From Tritrichomonas musculus (lineage: Eukaryota > Parabasalia > Tritrichomonadida > Tritrichomonadidae), in the NCBI GenBank assembly GCA_039105265.1, contig JAPFFF010000004.1, positions 1,550,001 to 1,614,000 of the forward strand: a DNA stretch of 64,000 nt, read 5' to 3'. A program made the position numbers and the translations under genes. The notes under the pieces are model-generated. The model had not been told where the DNA came from and made no database searches. It saw only the letters and a program-made list of their open reading frames with translations. Position 1 is the stretch's first letter; each line of letters starts with the position of its first letter. Positions 1 to 10,500 of the stretch are shown here, in pieces.

Positions 1-16
1 GAATTTTATTTCATCT

Positions 17-211
17 TCAGCAATATATTCCAATCGATAACTCAGTTGATGCAGCTGTTAATACTAAAGCAATATCAGTTTTGATGTTCAATGTTTTAAC
101 TTTACTCTCGAGATGTGAAACTCTATTTTTGACATCAGCCATTTCAACATCTAAATTATCAACACGCTTTGTTATCTTGTCAACATCATAAATAGTTTTC
201 TGATATTGCAT
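17..211 (-). CDS. Possible small coiled-coil ORF or fragment at window edge
   Basis: A 64-codon minus-strand frame with a heptad-like pattern of I/V/L residues (about residues 12-45), suggesting a short coiled coil. No family is recognised. It lies just downstream of a decayed hAT transposase but in a different frame from it. It may be a fragment of a repeated element rather than a host gene. Support is only an open frame with non-random composition. Confidence 0.2.
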   Translation of the reverse strand: MQYQKTIYDVDKITKRVDNLDVEMADVKNRVSHLESKVKTLNIKTDIALVLTAASTELSIGIYC

Positions 212-281
212 TAGCGCGCATATGCAATGATGCTAATAAAACATCGAAACTTATGTTCGACATTCTATCATGGATTATATA

Positions 282-2600
282 TCAATGAAGCGATATCAAT
301 CTTTCGACATCACTTTCGCTTGTACCAATAAATATCAATCGCAGAGCAATCAAAGAAAATTTTTGAATTTTTTCATGTTTGAATAAATTTTTCCAAACTT
401 CAAAGTCATCTTTTAAGTTCATCTCATATTTTGGGAAGTGAACGTTTGAATTAAAGAGCCACTCATCAAAAACATTATTTATTATGTCTTCTTTTTCATT
501 TTCATCCAAACAATGATAATAATCTTTAATTACATTTAATGCTATATCATAAGCATTGTAAGAAATATCAATTTGTATCATTTCTTTTAAAGGTTTCTTT
601 CGCCATTGTTTTAAACTTTCTATGAGTTTTTTATTCAAACTGCATTCAAAGCATATAGCTTCATATGTAATCTAATCAATATTCGGATCAGTTGGAGCAT
701 CTAATTGATCTTCACTATCACTCGATATAATATTATCACTCAAAGTTTCTTTTGTATTTTGGAGTTCAAATAAGTCTTCTTCCTCTTCATCGCTATTATC
801 AACAAAAATATTTTTATCTTAAATGTTTAAGATGTTTATAATATCATTTTCCATATTGCTTGCAGCTTCATTTATAGAATGCGCTTGATTATTATAATCA
901 CAAATATCTCCAACCACAATTCCTGAATCAGCTTTCTTAGTTCTTAAATAGAATCTTCCTGCTCTACTTAAACAACTAGCCCATGATTCCTTTGGTAAAT
1001 AAGCAAATCTCGCCATCAATTGAGTAAGTAATTCATGCAAAATGTTTAAAGACGATTGGAGTGATATTTTGGAACTATCAATAAACATTTGATATATTCT
1101 GAGCAATGTCTGAATGATAGGAATTGCATCTCCTAGTCTTGATTGCTCGCACTCCAAACATAGTGAAGCTTTTTGTAAAGGAATTAAAACAAAGAATAAT
1201 TCTAATATATCATTTTGGATAATTGCCTCTTTTTTTGCAATGTTCATAAAGTCATCCTGTGTTTGAATTTCCTTTGGTTGATGTGTACTAAAACATAAAT
1301 CAATCATGTAATCATTAATGCTCTCTTGATATTGAACAATTAAAAAAAGTACATCACATAAATATATCCATCTATTCTGGGGAGGGTTTTGGATCTTCCT
1401 CCCAAAAACACCAACAGCTTCTCTTTTCCTAATGCTGGCAACTAATATATTTATTGCGGCTATCATTCTACTTAACTCAACGTAGTTTTTAATAGTCCCC
1501 AAAAAAGAATTATGAATAAAATGATTCAAGCAAGAAACGTCAACGATTGGTAGAGTGCCAGTTTGGTTCCTTAAATTTGATATTACTTTTGAAATAGCTG
1601 CAGATTGAGGTGGAAGCCTATCGTGACAAATAGAGACCAATATTAATTGTTCATTTTGAAAATGCGATGAATTGAAACTCTCAATTTCTGAAATAATTGT
1701 TTCAATTTCCAATTGATAATGAGCAATATCCCAATCTTGGCCTTTCTTTTCTGTTGCTCTAAATGGAAGTGGAGCCAATCGACCATAAGGGTTGGATAAT
1801 GTAGAATGGACAACTCTCATATTATAAACTGTTGCGGCATCTATCATTAAATTGACAAATTTGAAATTGCTTAATTTCTTTATCATATTATTAAAAGCTT
1901 TATTACCTTCATCTAATAAAGAATTTTTCATTTCATTTTTATTGAATCTTTTTATTATACTTTCAGGATCACGAACAACGTTCTTATTTTGAAAGTAATA
2001 CAAGTCTCTTTTTGAATGATTATTCAAAAAGTGCCTAAATAAAAATGATTATAATTATCTTGAACAATTATTATTTAAAATGTAATTTTTCCCTAATGAT
2101 AAAAAGAAAATATAAAATAATATATATTTTTAACTTAAATATATTTTAAAAAGCTAACTGTATCGTTTTTGAAAAAACTGAACACTGAGTTGATAATAAT
2201 ATGTTAAATCCATTGATATTTTTGAAATTGCGCAAATAAATTCACGAAATTGTTCTGAACATGTAATTAATGCAGATATTGATGTTGATCCAATTAATTT
2301 TGCTGTAGATTCTTGTAGTTCTTGAGTAAAAGAATCATTTGTATATTCACTTTGTATGATTTTTTTGTATTTATCTTCTAACATATCATCGTTTTCAGGT
2401 TGAATTTAAAATTCATGATAATGTGGATTTTTAGTTCGATCTTTCCTGCACGAATAGGAACATCTTTCATATTTATTTGTATAAGTATTTTTATGAACAA
2501 ACGGGCAGCGCCCCTCAACGTATTCAGATCCTCATGAGGATACTTTGGTAACTTATGACCATCCAAAAGGTTCTTTGACTTTTCTCTTTCTATCAAATAC
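282..2600 (-). pseudogene. Decayed hAT-family transposase
   Basis: Three minus-strand open stretches lie in the same frame: 2384-2154, 2027-819 and 638-282. They read as one transposase-like protein. The 402-codon middle block resembles the hAT catalytic core region. The last block ends with SESDVERLISLH, which matches the usual hAT C-terminal dimerisation signature (S-x-x-x-x-ERLFS-like). Between the last two blocks an acidic linker (NSDEEEEDLFELQ) is interrupted by stops at 819-821 (TAA) and 672-674 (TAG), and 2028-2153 is AT-rich with further stops. A Cys/His cluster in the same frame near 2410-2490 could be a remnant BED zinc finger. The element ends were not found and the copy looks inactive. 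Family assignment rests on the C-terminal motif and general layout. Confidence 0.6.
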
Positions 2601-2623
2601 TTTTTTTTTAATCATCTTATTAC

Positions 2624-2828
2624 AATGACCAAACGTCTGCTCTTAATGTCAACGAGTTTTATGCTTTGAAAAAGTTGAAATTTACATCATAAAATGGTCG
2701 TTCCTAATGACAAACGGTCTCCCATAATGGCAACGTTCTTTTTAATATAGAAAAAGTTGAAATTTACACAGTTAAACGGTCGTTCTAAATAACAAACGGT
2801 CTCCATAATGACAACGTATTTGCATTCA
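2624..2828. repeat. Short tandem repeat, about 2.5 copies of an 80-bp unit
   Basis: Two adjacent units, 2668-2749 and 2750-2828, share GAAAAAGTTGAAATTTACA, then a run like AACGGTCGTTC, then CAAACGGTCTC..ATAATG and CAACGT. A third partial copy covers about 2624-2667. Divergence is modest (point changes and small gaps). The repeat lies between the hAT transposase remnant and the nested transposon block, so it may be the subterminal region of an old element. Confidence 0.7.
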
Positions 2829-2873
2829 AAAATTGGTGAACATAAAAAAAAAAATAATATAAGGGAATTCATA

Positions 2874-4130
2874 AGTCTTTGAACATAACTTTTTGATTTA
2901 AAACAATAAAGTGACTTAAATAAAAGGTATTGTTTATTAAATATAGTCTCCTCCTTTTTCAATAACTGTGTTTAATCTTGCAATCCATTCGTCATATACG
3001 GAAGAAATTTCTTCTTTAGAAATATTTGCCAAAATTTGACATATTGCATTTTTCAATTCATTTTGTGAAGTGAAGTGACTTCCTTTCAGTTTTTATTTTA
3101 TATATCCAAACAGCCAAAAGTCACAAGGGGCAAGGTCGGGAGAATATGGAGGATGCTCCATTCTTTTCAATCCATATTCACTCATTTTGAACTTCGATAT
3201 TTTGGCATTTTGCGGCCTTGCGTTATCAACGTGTAAAAAGACATTTTTAGCTCCATTTTTTGGCCTGAATTCTCTATAAAAGGAATCAATCTTGGGCAAT
3301 ATCTGTTCTACAAAGTATGTAGCATTGAACTTTGCTTTGGGTTCTAGATTATCAATGAGAATGATTCCTCTCAATGAGAAATAAATTGAAAACAAGGTTT
3401 TTTGAAGGCCAATTGTTGGCTTTGGAATTTGAGGACGCTCAGAATATTCAGGGAGCCAAATTTGAGTTTGTTCATATGACCAATAGAACCATGATTCGTC
3501 GCCAGTTACGATATCCATTCTGGAAATTTTCTCTGATGTGAGTACTTGGAGCATTGAATGCGCAATTTTAACTCTTTTTTGCCTTATGTCGTCTGAAATT
3601 TTGTATGGGATCCATTTACAAAAAGACAATTTATAATGTAATTCGCTTGTAAGAATGCGCCAAATTGTACTTTGCGGAATATTAGTAAGTTCTTCCAACC
3701 TATAAGTAGAAGCATAAGGTTCTTTATCAAGAGCATCAATAATTGCAATAGAGTTTTCCTGAAATTTTGGTCTCCCATCTCTAGGTTCATCATCTACGTC
3801 TGTTTTCCCGTTCTTGAATTTTGAAAGCCATAAAAATATCGAGGATCGTGAGGGAGCATTGCGGCCATAAGCCATCTGCATTTCAATTAGAATTTCATCG
3901 CCTTTCATTTTCCTTAAGAAGTAATAATGGATTACATACCTTAATTCAACATTCATTTTTATGATTATTTTTAAACGTATGAAAATTGTAAACGTATTAA
4001 AATAATGAAAAATATATCAATATCAAATATAATAGATAATTAATAATCTACACATTATAAAGAATTATATGATATAAATGAAAGAAAAAAATATTGCTAA
4101 AAAAGCTATGAAAAAGTTTGTCCAAAGACT
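2874..4130 (-). mobile_element. Mariner (Tc1/mariner) transposon, 1257 bp
   Basis: The terminal inverted repeats are AGTCTTTGAACATAACTTTT at the left and AGTCTTTGGACAAACTTTTT on the opposite strand at the right. Both ends are flanked by TA (2872-2873 and 4131-4132), the canonical mariner target duplication. The length is normal for a mariner and the element holds a single transposase frame on the minus strand. It is inserted in the left terminal repeat of the element at 2862-5131, so it is younger than that element. Confidence 0.9.
2937..3956 (-). pseudogene. Mariner transposase, near full length, one in-frame stop
   Basis: The ATG at 3956 begins a 339-codon frame ending with TAA at 2937-2939. 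It has an N-terminal helix-turn-helix region (about residues 1-110, with DEPRDGRP). The DDD catalytic core is present: VTGDESWFYW (first Asp, about residue 150), HVDNARPQNA (second Asp, about 243) and HPPYSPDLAPCDFWLFG (third Asp, about 277), the D34D spacing of mariners. A single TAA at 3093-3095 interrupts the frame just after WLFGYIK. The sequence continues in frame with the usual mariner tail (KLKGSHF...). Family length is about 345 aa. With one visible stop and conserved catalytic residues, this is a recently inactivated copy. Confidence 0.9.
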
Positions 4131-4489
4131 TATGAATAGACTTGTTATTTTGAGAATCGATATCAAAAACGTCACTTTTTTGCATCTGATACTCGATTAT
4201 CAGTTTAAATATCTGATATCGAGATTATCGATTATCAAGATATCAGATATGAAATGTGATATAAAAATAATTGTAAACTTGATATCAATTACCGAGATCT
4301 CGAGATCTCAAACAGATTTATCTTTTTTTATAATTGGTATTTGTGATTTTAAAATATTTAAAAATATATAATATAATGCATTGATGTTTATTTTAAGATT
4401 AAAATCAAAAAATACATTCTTTTTAATTAAATATTTGAGATATAAAAACGATCATATATTTATCAAAAAGTTTAATTGAAAATTCTGAT

Positions 4490-4984
4490 CTAGGTTTGAC
4501 TGTCCACAACTTTTTCAAAGGAGACTGTCCAAAAAGCAACGTATTTTTTTACACCAGCTGTCCACAGTCCAAATCTGTCCATATTTGGACAGCCAATTCA
4601 ATTGTGGACAGCCCCTCAAATTTTGAATTGATATTTGTTTTGATTTGAATTAGAAAATTTTTGATTATTATCGGAATAAAATTTTTATTGTTTTTCAATA
4701 TTTGATAATACTCATTTAATTGCTTTCAAAATTTTGGTCAACGTTTTTTCTTCTCCATTTTATTTTAAAAATCAATTGCTATCTTTGAAACATTTTGATT
4801 AATTAACTAAAGAAAAAACTATCCATCATTTTTGTTAGTGGACTGCTCTTTCAAATTTTGAGTATTTTCCGACCAAATATAGACGTAAATAACGATTTTC
4901 TGTCCAAAAAAAGTGACAAAAATAACGTATTTTTTAGAAAAAGTGAAGGTAGGGACAGTCATTTCACTGGACAGTCAACCCTAG
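4490..4984. mobile_element. Non-autonomous hAT-type MITE, 495 bp
   Basis: The ends are inverted: CTAGGTTTGACTGTCCA on the left and CTAGGGTTGACTGTCCA on the right (opposite strand). A perfect 8-bp direct duplication ATTCTGAT (4482-4489 and 4985-4992) flanks it and fits the hAT target consensus nTnnnnAn. The interior has no open frame. It holds many CTGTCCA/TGGACAG motifs in both orientations near the ends, as expected for hAT transposase-binding subterminal repeats. It is inserted inside the element at 2862-5131. Confidence 0.88.
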
Positions 4985-5131
4985 ATTCTGATATCAAAAG
5001 CTGAGAAAAAAAAATCTCGTTCTCTGAAATCGATCTCGAGAATCTGTGCATATTTATGTATCGATATCAAAAAGTCAATCAATTATCGATCTCGAGAATC
5101 GGAGAATAACAAGTCTACTTATGAATTCCCC

Positions 5132-5432
5132 TATAGATAACAATTGTTTTTTTAAAAAACAATTTTTTTGGTAATAATACCAATTTTTTTGTCAATAAAA
5201 ATATAAATTCTATGTCATTAGCAGGATGCTATATATGTTATTAACTTATTTTCTTAAAAAAGATCAAACTATCCAAAAAAAGTTTTTGTTTATTTTTTTT
5301 TCAAAAAATTGAATAAAAACACGTTAAAAAAACTCGTTTTTTGTCCATAAAAAAGTGACAACTCTTATCTTGGTATTGGTTAAAATGAATCACCTTCGTT
5401 GCTTCACTTTTTCAAATGGATGATTCTATTAA
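5132..5432. other. AT-rich spacer with palindromic stretches
   Basis: No coding potential. It holds a 23-bp palindrome around 5141-5163 (AATTGTTTTTT and its complement around one base). A GTCCATAAAAAAGTGACA stretch near 5340 resembles subterminal sequence of the hAT MITE at 4490-4984, so part of this spacer may be another transposon scar. Confidence 0.4.
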
Positions 5433-6380
5433 AGACGTGGTAGGACCAAATATAATCTCTTTTTTGAAGGTAAAATATCTCATTAAATATTTATTAACAC
5501 AAAACTTTATCAATTAAATTGCATTAACATTTATATATATAATACAATTTTACCAATAATTTCAAAAATTATCACAGAAGACAATTTGCTGTCATTCAAT
5601 TTTTATGATATCGGACCTGTTGAAGTATAAATTTTTGAAGAAAAAAGTAAATGAATTAAAAAAATACTCAATAGGAATTATTCAGCAAATGATTAATTTT
5701 GATATATTAATAGTTCAAGTGCTACATTTGTGAATTCGCATACTTCTATTCATTTGAAAGTTATGAATTTGGTTAAAACCACTTTTTTTATTCCCTCATT
5801 AAAATTGAATTTTAATGTATGCAATAAATAATATTATAGTAAACTTACAAATATCCCAAAATTAAACTCTATTTAAGAAAAAAATATAACAAAATTTTTT
5901 TCAGAATATTGATGATCATTAAAATTTTTTTTCAAATTATGTAATTTTGGTCAATAGAAAAAGTGAGCAAGCAGGTATATATTTAAAAAAAACCATTTAT
6001 TTCTTGATTAATAAAGTTGTTCTGAGGTTCTATTCATTTTAATGTCATTTTTAATTTGGATGCTTTTCTTTCATATACGTAGGAGATCTCATTTATTATT
6101 GATTTATTTTAATAAATATCAAATATCCCTTTCGTCCGTATGCCGTAATTGAAGATTTTTTTATGTAAAGTATTCAAAAAGTTGCACTTTTGCCGTGTGC
6201 CGTAGAAGTTTTGTATAATAAACTATTCAATGAACGACCAAATAGCCGTATTTTACAAAACCGCCGAAGGGCTAAATATCAAATATATAATATAATAATA
6301 TATTTTTTAATTACAATAACAAATTATTTTCGGAGATATTTACACATAAAATTCAAATTATATTTGGTCCTACCTCGTCC
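5433..6380. mobile_element. Inverted-repeat element flanked by TTAA, 948 bp
   Basis: The left end, GACGTGGTAGGACCAAATAT, and the right end on the opposite strand, GACGAGGTAGGACCAAATAT, form imperfect inverted repeats of about 24 bp. TTAA stands directly outside both ends (5429-5432 and 6381-6384). A TTAA duplication is the hallmark of piggyBac-type insertion, although the end bases are not the classic piggyBac CCC. The interior is AT-rich with no convincing transposase; a 64-codon frame near the right end is unrecognised. Probably a non-autonomous element. Confidence 0.7.
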
Positions 6381-6384
6381 TTAA

Positions 6385-7551
6385 AATTTTTATGATGTTA
6401 GGTTTAAAATAAGATTTATCTTAAGAGGGGCGTATAATGGCCTTTTATTCCGTCTCTGAATATTATTAAACTTTTCTATTTTGTATTTTAATTTTACAAT
6501 TTTTTTTCTACAATTAAAATATTTTTTATGAAATTGTTTTTTATTTAAAAAAAGATAAATCTATTTTTTTTTATTTATCGTATTTTATTGAATTTTTGAT
6601 AAATCATAAGAAAAAAATTCAATAAATTCTTTGAATATTTTGATAGGGAAAAAATATATCGTTAAAAAATATAATTTTTGTTCAATTCTGAAAGAAAAAA
6701 TATTTTTCTACAAATAAAAAGATTAAATTATATTTATTTATTATGTTTTACATTAAATCTTTAGCTTTTTTTCAATTTTTATGATAATTAATGAATATCA
6801 TATAATATTTGATTATTGAATATTTTACTGATTTCTCTATACCAATATTAATTTATATGGTACATTTATATTGAGGCCTTAATCATTCCTATCATATATC
6901 ATTATTTTCATAAAAAATTGTTAACAATCATTAATGATTATACACATTTTTTTTTTTTTTGATAATTTTCATTAAATATTAAATTAATTATGAAAGTCTC
7001 AACATTAGTTTTTTTTCTATCTTTTAAACTATTGATTAATGCATGTTTTTATTAAATAATTAAAATATTGGATGATGACATAGCTTTTCAAATTTTGAAA
7101 AATATATAGAAAACCCTCGATTTTTAAAAACGTATGTAGTCGTTCATTACTACATATAAAAGAGGTGATTTTAGACCTTCGGTCTAAACTCCCCACTTTC
7201 ACGATATTTTTGAAGGATCAGCTTGGAAACCTTAAGAATTCGTTAACGATTCCCGTTGCTTAGTTGGTGTTAAGAATTGGGTGTCTATGGAGTTCAGATC
7301 GGATTCGGGAATGAAGGGCTGGAGATGAATTTATGTGATCCTTGAGAAATGATTCGAAAGTGAAGGTCTGGGAAGTTAGGTCTGGAATCACCGGAGTTCT
7401 TGGAAGTGGAGATGTGAGGGTTGATTTGAAGGGTTGGAAGGGGCAGATAGGGATCATAAGTTTTGCGATAAAGTGGTCTGAGATGATGTGAAAATTTAAA
7501 ACGATGGCCTTTGGATATCTTTTATAATATTTTTATTTGACATAAAATAAG
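6385..7551. other. AT-rich spacer, then a G-richer leader before the polymerase
   Basis: From 6385 to about 7100 only AT-rich sequence with homopolymers is seen. From about 7110 the composition changes. A perfect hairpin TTTAGACC-TTC-GGTCTAAA lies near 7173-7191. A purine-biased, G-richer stretch then runs from 7205 to 7500, just before the polymerase start. The change suggests that the Polinton-related block begins near 7.1 kb. No terminal inverted repeat could be matched to the right side, and no gene is supported here. Confidence 0.4.
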
Positions 7552-10500
7552 ATGAGTGATAGTAATAATGCTTTAGATGCACATTCTTTTATTGATTTGT
7601 TTGATTTGTCGTTGATGCTTGGAATGAGGGATGATGAGATGGATGACATTCTCGTTAATGCTGAAGGTGCACCTGAACGACTCATTGAGCCATTGGTGTT
7701 ATGGATATCGGAAACGATACTTGGCATGGGTTACAAAGGTGATGATGATTACGATAATATGCATAGGTTTGCGGAAAGGGTTTATAATTATACGAAGGCT
7801 TTGAGCGAAATGTGTAAGAGTAAAGGTGATGATGGTTTTGGGCATTTGGTTGATTTAGCGTTTGTGATTGGCATTACTGAGAAGGAGATGGATGACATTC
7901 TCGTTAAAGCTGATGAGGATCCTGAACGAGCCGTTGAACCATTGGCAAGGATGATAGCATATACGATAATTGGTATGGGTTATGAAGGTGATGGCGATTA
8001 TGATAATATGTATATGTTTGGCGAAAGTGTTAAGAATTATACGAAAGCTTTGAATGAAATGATTAAGAATAAACCATTACTGAAACCATTACCACCAAAG
8101 TTAAACAAAGAACCTAAGAGGTATGTCGATAGTGATGAATATAAACGAAAAGAAGATGATGAATTCTTTAAGAAATTCGATAGAGATAGATATAGAGTTC
8201 ATGTGGATGAAGGCAAGAGTGAGAGGGCTTCAAGGTTTGATCGTTTGATACACAGAAGAGATAAATCAACTTTGGATTCGATTAGGGAGCATGCGAAGGA
8301 TTTTCGTGAATTTTGGAAGACGGAAGATGCGTTGAGGAATAAGAAAAGAGTTGAAGCTATGGAAATCATGAATGCTACACCAAAAGAAATCAATGAAATG
8401 AATAAGATAACGTTTGATGAATGGAAAGCAAATAAGGGTAAACAAAAGCAGTTAGTTGATGATATCATGGAAAGATTGGAGTTAAGTCCATACAATTGGG
8501 AAATCAATTTCGAAGCACTTAACAATGAAGGTAGACGATTGTTGTTTCCGAGATTGAAGGAGTTCTTTGAAGATACAATTGCGAAGTTACCGATAATACA
8601 GATGTATAAGATTCAATTTAATGTTAATGGTACATGGAAGTCGTTACCGTTAAAGCCAGAGACATTCAATAAATTGATGGAAAACTTTACAGAAGAGAAT
8701 TTTGTGTTTGATCTTGAAAGTAAGGCTCCAGAATTTTTCTATGAGAATGGCGGTGAAGAGTTGCCAACATGGTCATTGTTTTCAGCACTTAAGTTCTGTT
8801 TGTTTGAGAACAAGGGTGGGAATAACGATAAAGGTGGTTCTTTCTTTCAATATTTGACGAAGGAGACGGTTCCGAAAAGGGTTGTTGAATATCTTAAGAG
8901 GTTGCAGATATTTGATTCGTTGGTGGATGGAAAGGGTAAGCAGAGAAGAGAATTAAATGATTGTTGCTTTGTGTATGCGTTAGAGCAAACTGGATGTTAC
9001 GATAAAGTTACATTAGACAAGATTCGTTTGAGGATTCGAAATAGGTATTTGTCTCAGAGTTCGATTAATGAATTGTGTATGGAATTCGGTATACATATCA
9101 AGTTAACGTACATTGATGAAGATGCAAGTGGCAAAAACAAAAAGAAATCAGTTGAGTCAACGAGTGAAGGTAAACGTAAATGTTACATGGGTGTTGATGA
9201 AGCGGAATCAAATAGAACACATCACTTTAACATATATCAGAAGCATTACTTCATTGAAGAGAAGACGGAGTTCAGTACGTATTACATTAAGCATTTAGGT
9301 GAGTGTGATGATGATAAATACAATAAGGAATGGCTTGTAGATCATTGGCGAACAGGTCGTTATTTCATTACTTCTTCGAATTTAGTTAGAGAATTGTTTA
9401 AGCAAAATTACTTTAGACCAATCACTTACGGTCAGTATAAGGTTTTGAATACGGTTTTCTATAATGATTTACTTAATGAAGAGATTACTGATCTCACTTA
9501 CGATTCCAAATATTGTACTCGTTTGATGGCTCCATTTGAGAAGAAACCAGTTAAGGGTGAACCAAAGAAAGTACCACCTACGTACTGGTATGCGGACTTT
9601 GAAGCTGATACTTCAGAGGAGTACCATAGACCATTCATGTGTGTTTTGCATAAGGATAACGGGAAGATTAAGAAAGAGTTTAGAGGTGAAGATTGCGATA
9701 AAGATCTATTGAACTATTTGCCTGATGGTGCTGTTGTGTACTTTCATAATTTGGCTTATGATATCAGGATGATTCGTCCAACGGGTACGTATGAGGATAA
9801 GGTTAAGGTTGGAAGTAAGAAGGTCAAGAAGACGATGTATAACGGTATCATTAAATCAATCATTAAAGGTACGAAGACGATGATGGCTGATGTAAGGTTT
9901 AATGGAAAGGTAATTCATTTCAAGGATACACTTCCGGTATTATCATGCAAGTTGTCAGAGTTACCAAAGATGTTTGACATTAAAGGTATCAAGAAAGAGT
10001 TGTTTCCGTATAACTATTACACTTTGGATAGGTTGAATAGAGGTGGTGTTGGTGTGATTTCGGAAGCGGGATTGTTTGAGGTTGAACCATGGACAGATGA
10101 GCAGATGAATATATTTAAGGAGAACATAGATGGTATCGATGGATGTAGGATTGATGATGACAAGTTTGATATGTGGAAGTATTGTTCATTTTATTGTCAG
10201 CAAGATGTGAATATTTTGAGAGAAGGCTTTAATAAATTCAGGAATGGTTTCATTGAGGATTTCGATATTGATCCGTTTAAGTTCATTTCGATATCGTCTT
10301 TGGCTAATGAAGTGTTTAAGCAAAGGGTCTATTATCCTAATCGTAATTTGTTTGAGTTAGGTGGAGTCGTTAGAAAGTTTTGCTCAAGGGCTATATATGG
10401 AGGTAGATGCATGACGGCTTACAATAAGAAATGGCATACAACGGTACCTTTGTGTGATTTCGATGCGGTTAGTTTATATCCATCAGCAATGGCGAGATTG

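Larger units (their letters stand above)
2862..5131. mobile_element. Inverted-repeat element (MITE-like) split by two later insertions
   Basis: The outer ends form an inverted repeat. The left end reads TATAAGGGAATTCATA, and the right end on the opposite strand reads TATAGGGGAATTCATA. Matching continues inward through AGACTTGTTATT and ATCGATATC-rich sequence. The left copy resumes at 4133 because a mariner sits inside it. TA is present outside both ends and may be the target duplication. Removing the mariner (2874-4130) and the hAT MITE (4490-4984) leaves about 0.5 kb with no coding capacity, rich in GATATC, ATCGAT and CTCGAG palindromes. A mariner-mobilised MITE is the simplest reading. Confidence 0.65.

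Noticed and set aside
3093-3095. Use of TAA as a sense codon
   Set aside because: The TAA inside the mariner transposase might suggest a variant genetic code, but all host genes end at TAA or other normal stops with no in-frame TAA, so this is simply a disabling mutation.
4078-4371. Plus-strand 97-codon frame
   Set aside because: It runs across the right end of the mariner, its TA flank and the interrupted inverted repeat, so it is a chance frame created by an insertion.
6190-6384. Plus-strand 64-codon frame
   Set aside because: It ends in the terminal repeat and TTAA flank of the 5433-6380 element and has no resemblance to a transposase.
7260-7457. Minus-strand 65-codon frame with Pro/Ser-rich product
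   Set aside because: It lies in a G-richer stretch before the polymerase and shows no family pattern; the frame is probably an effect of base composition.
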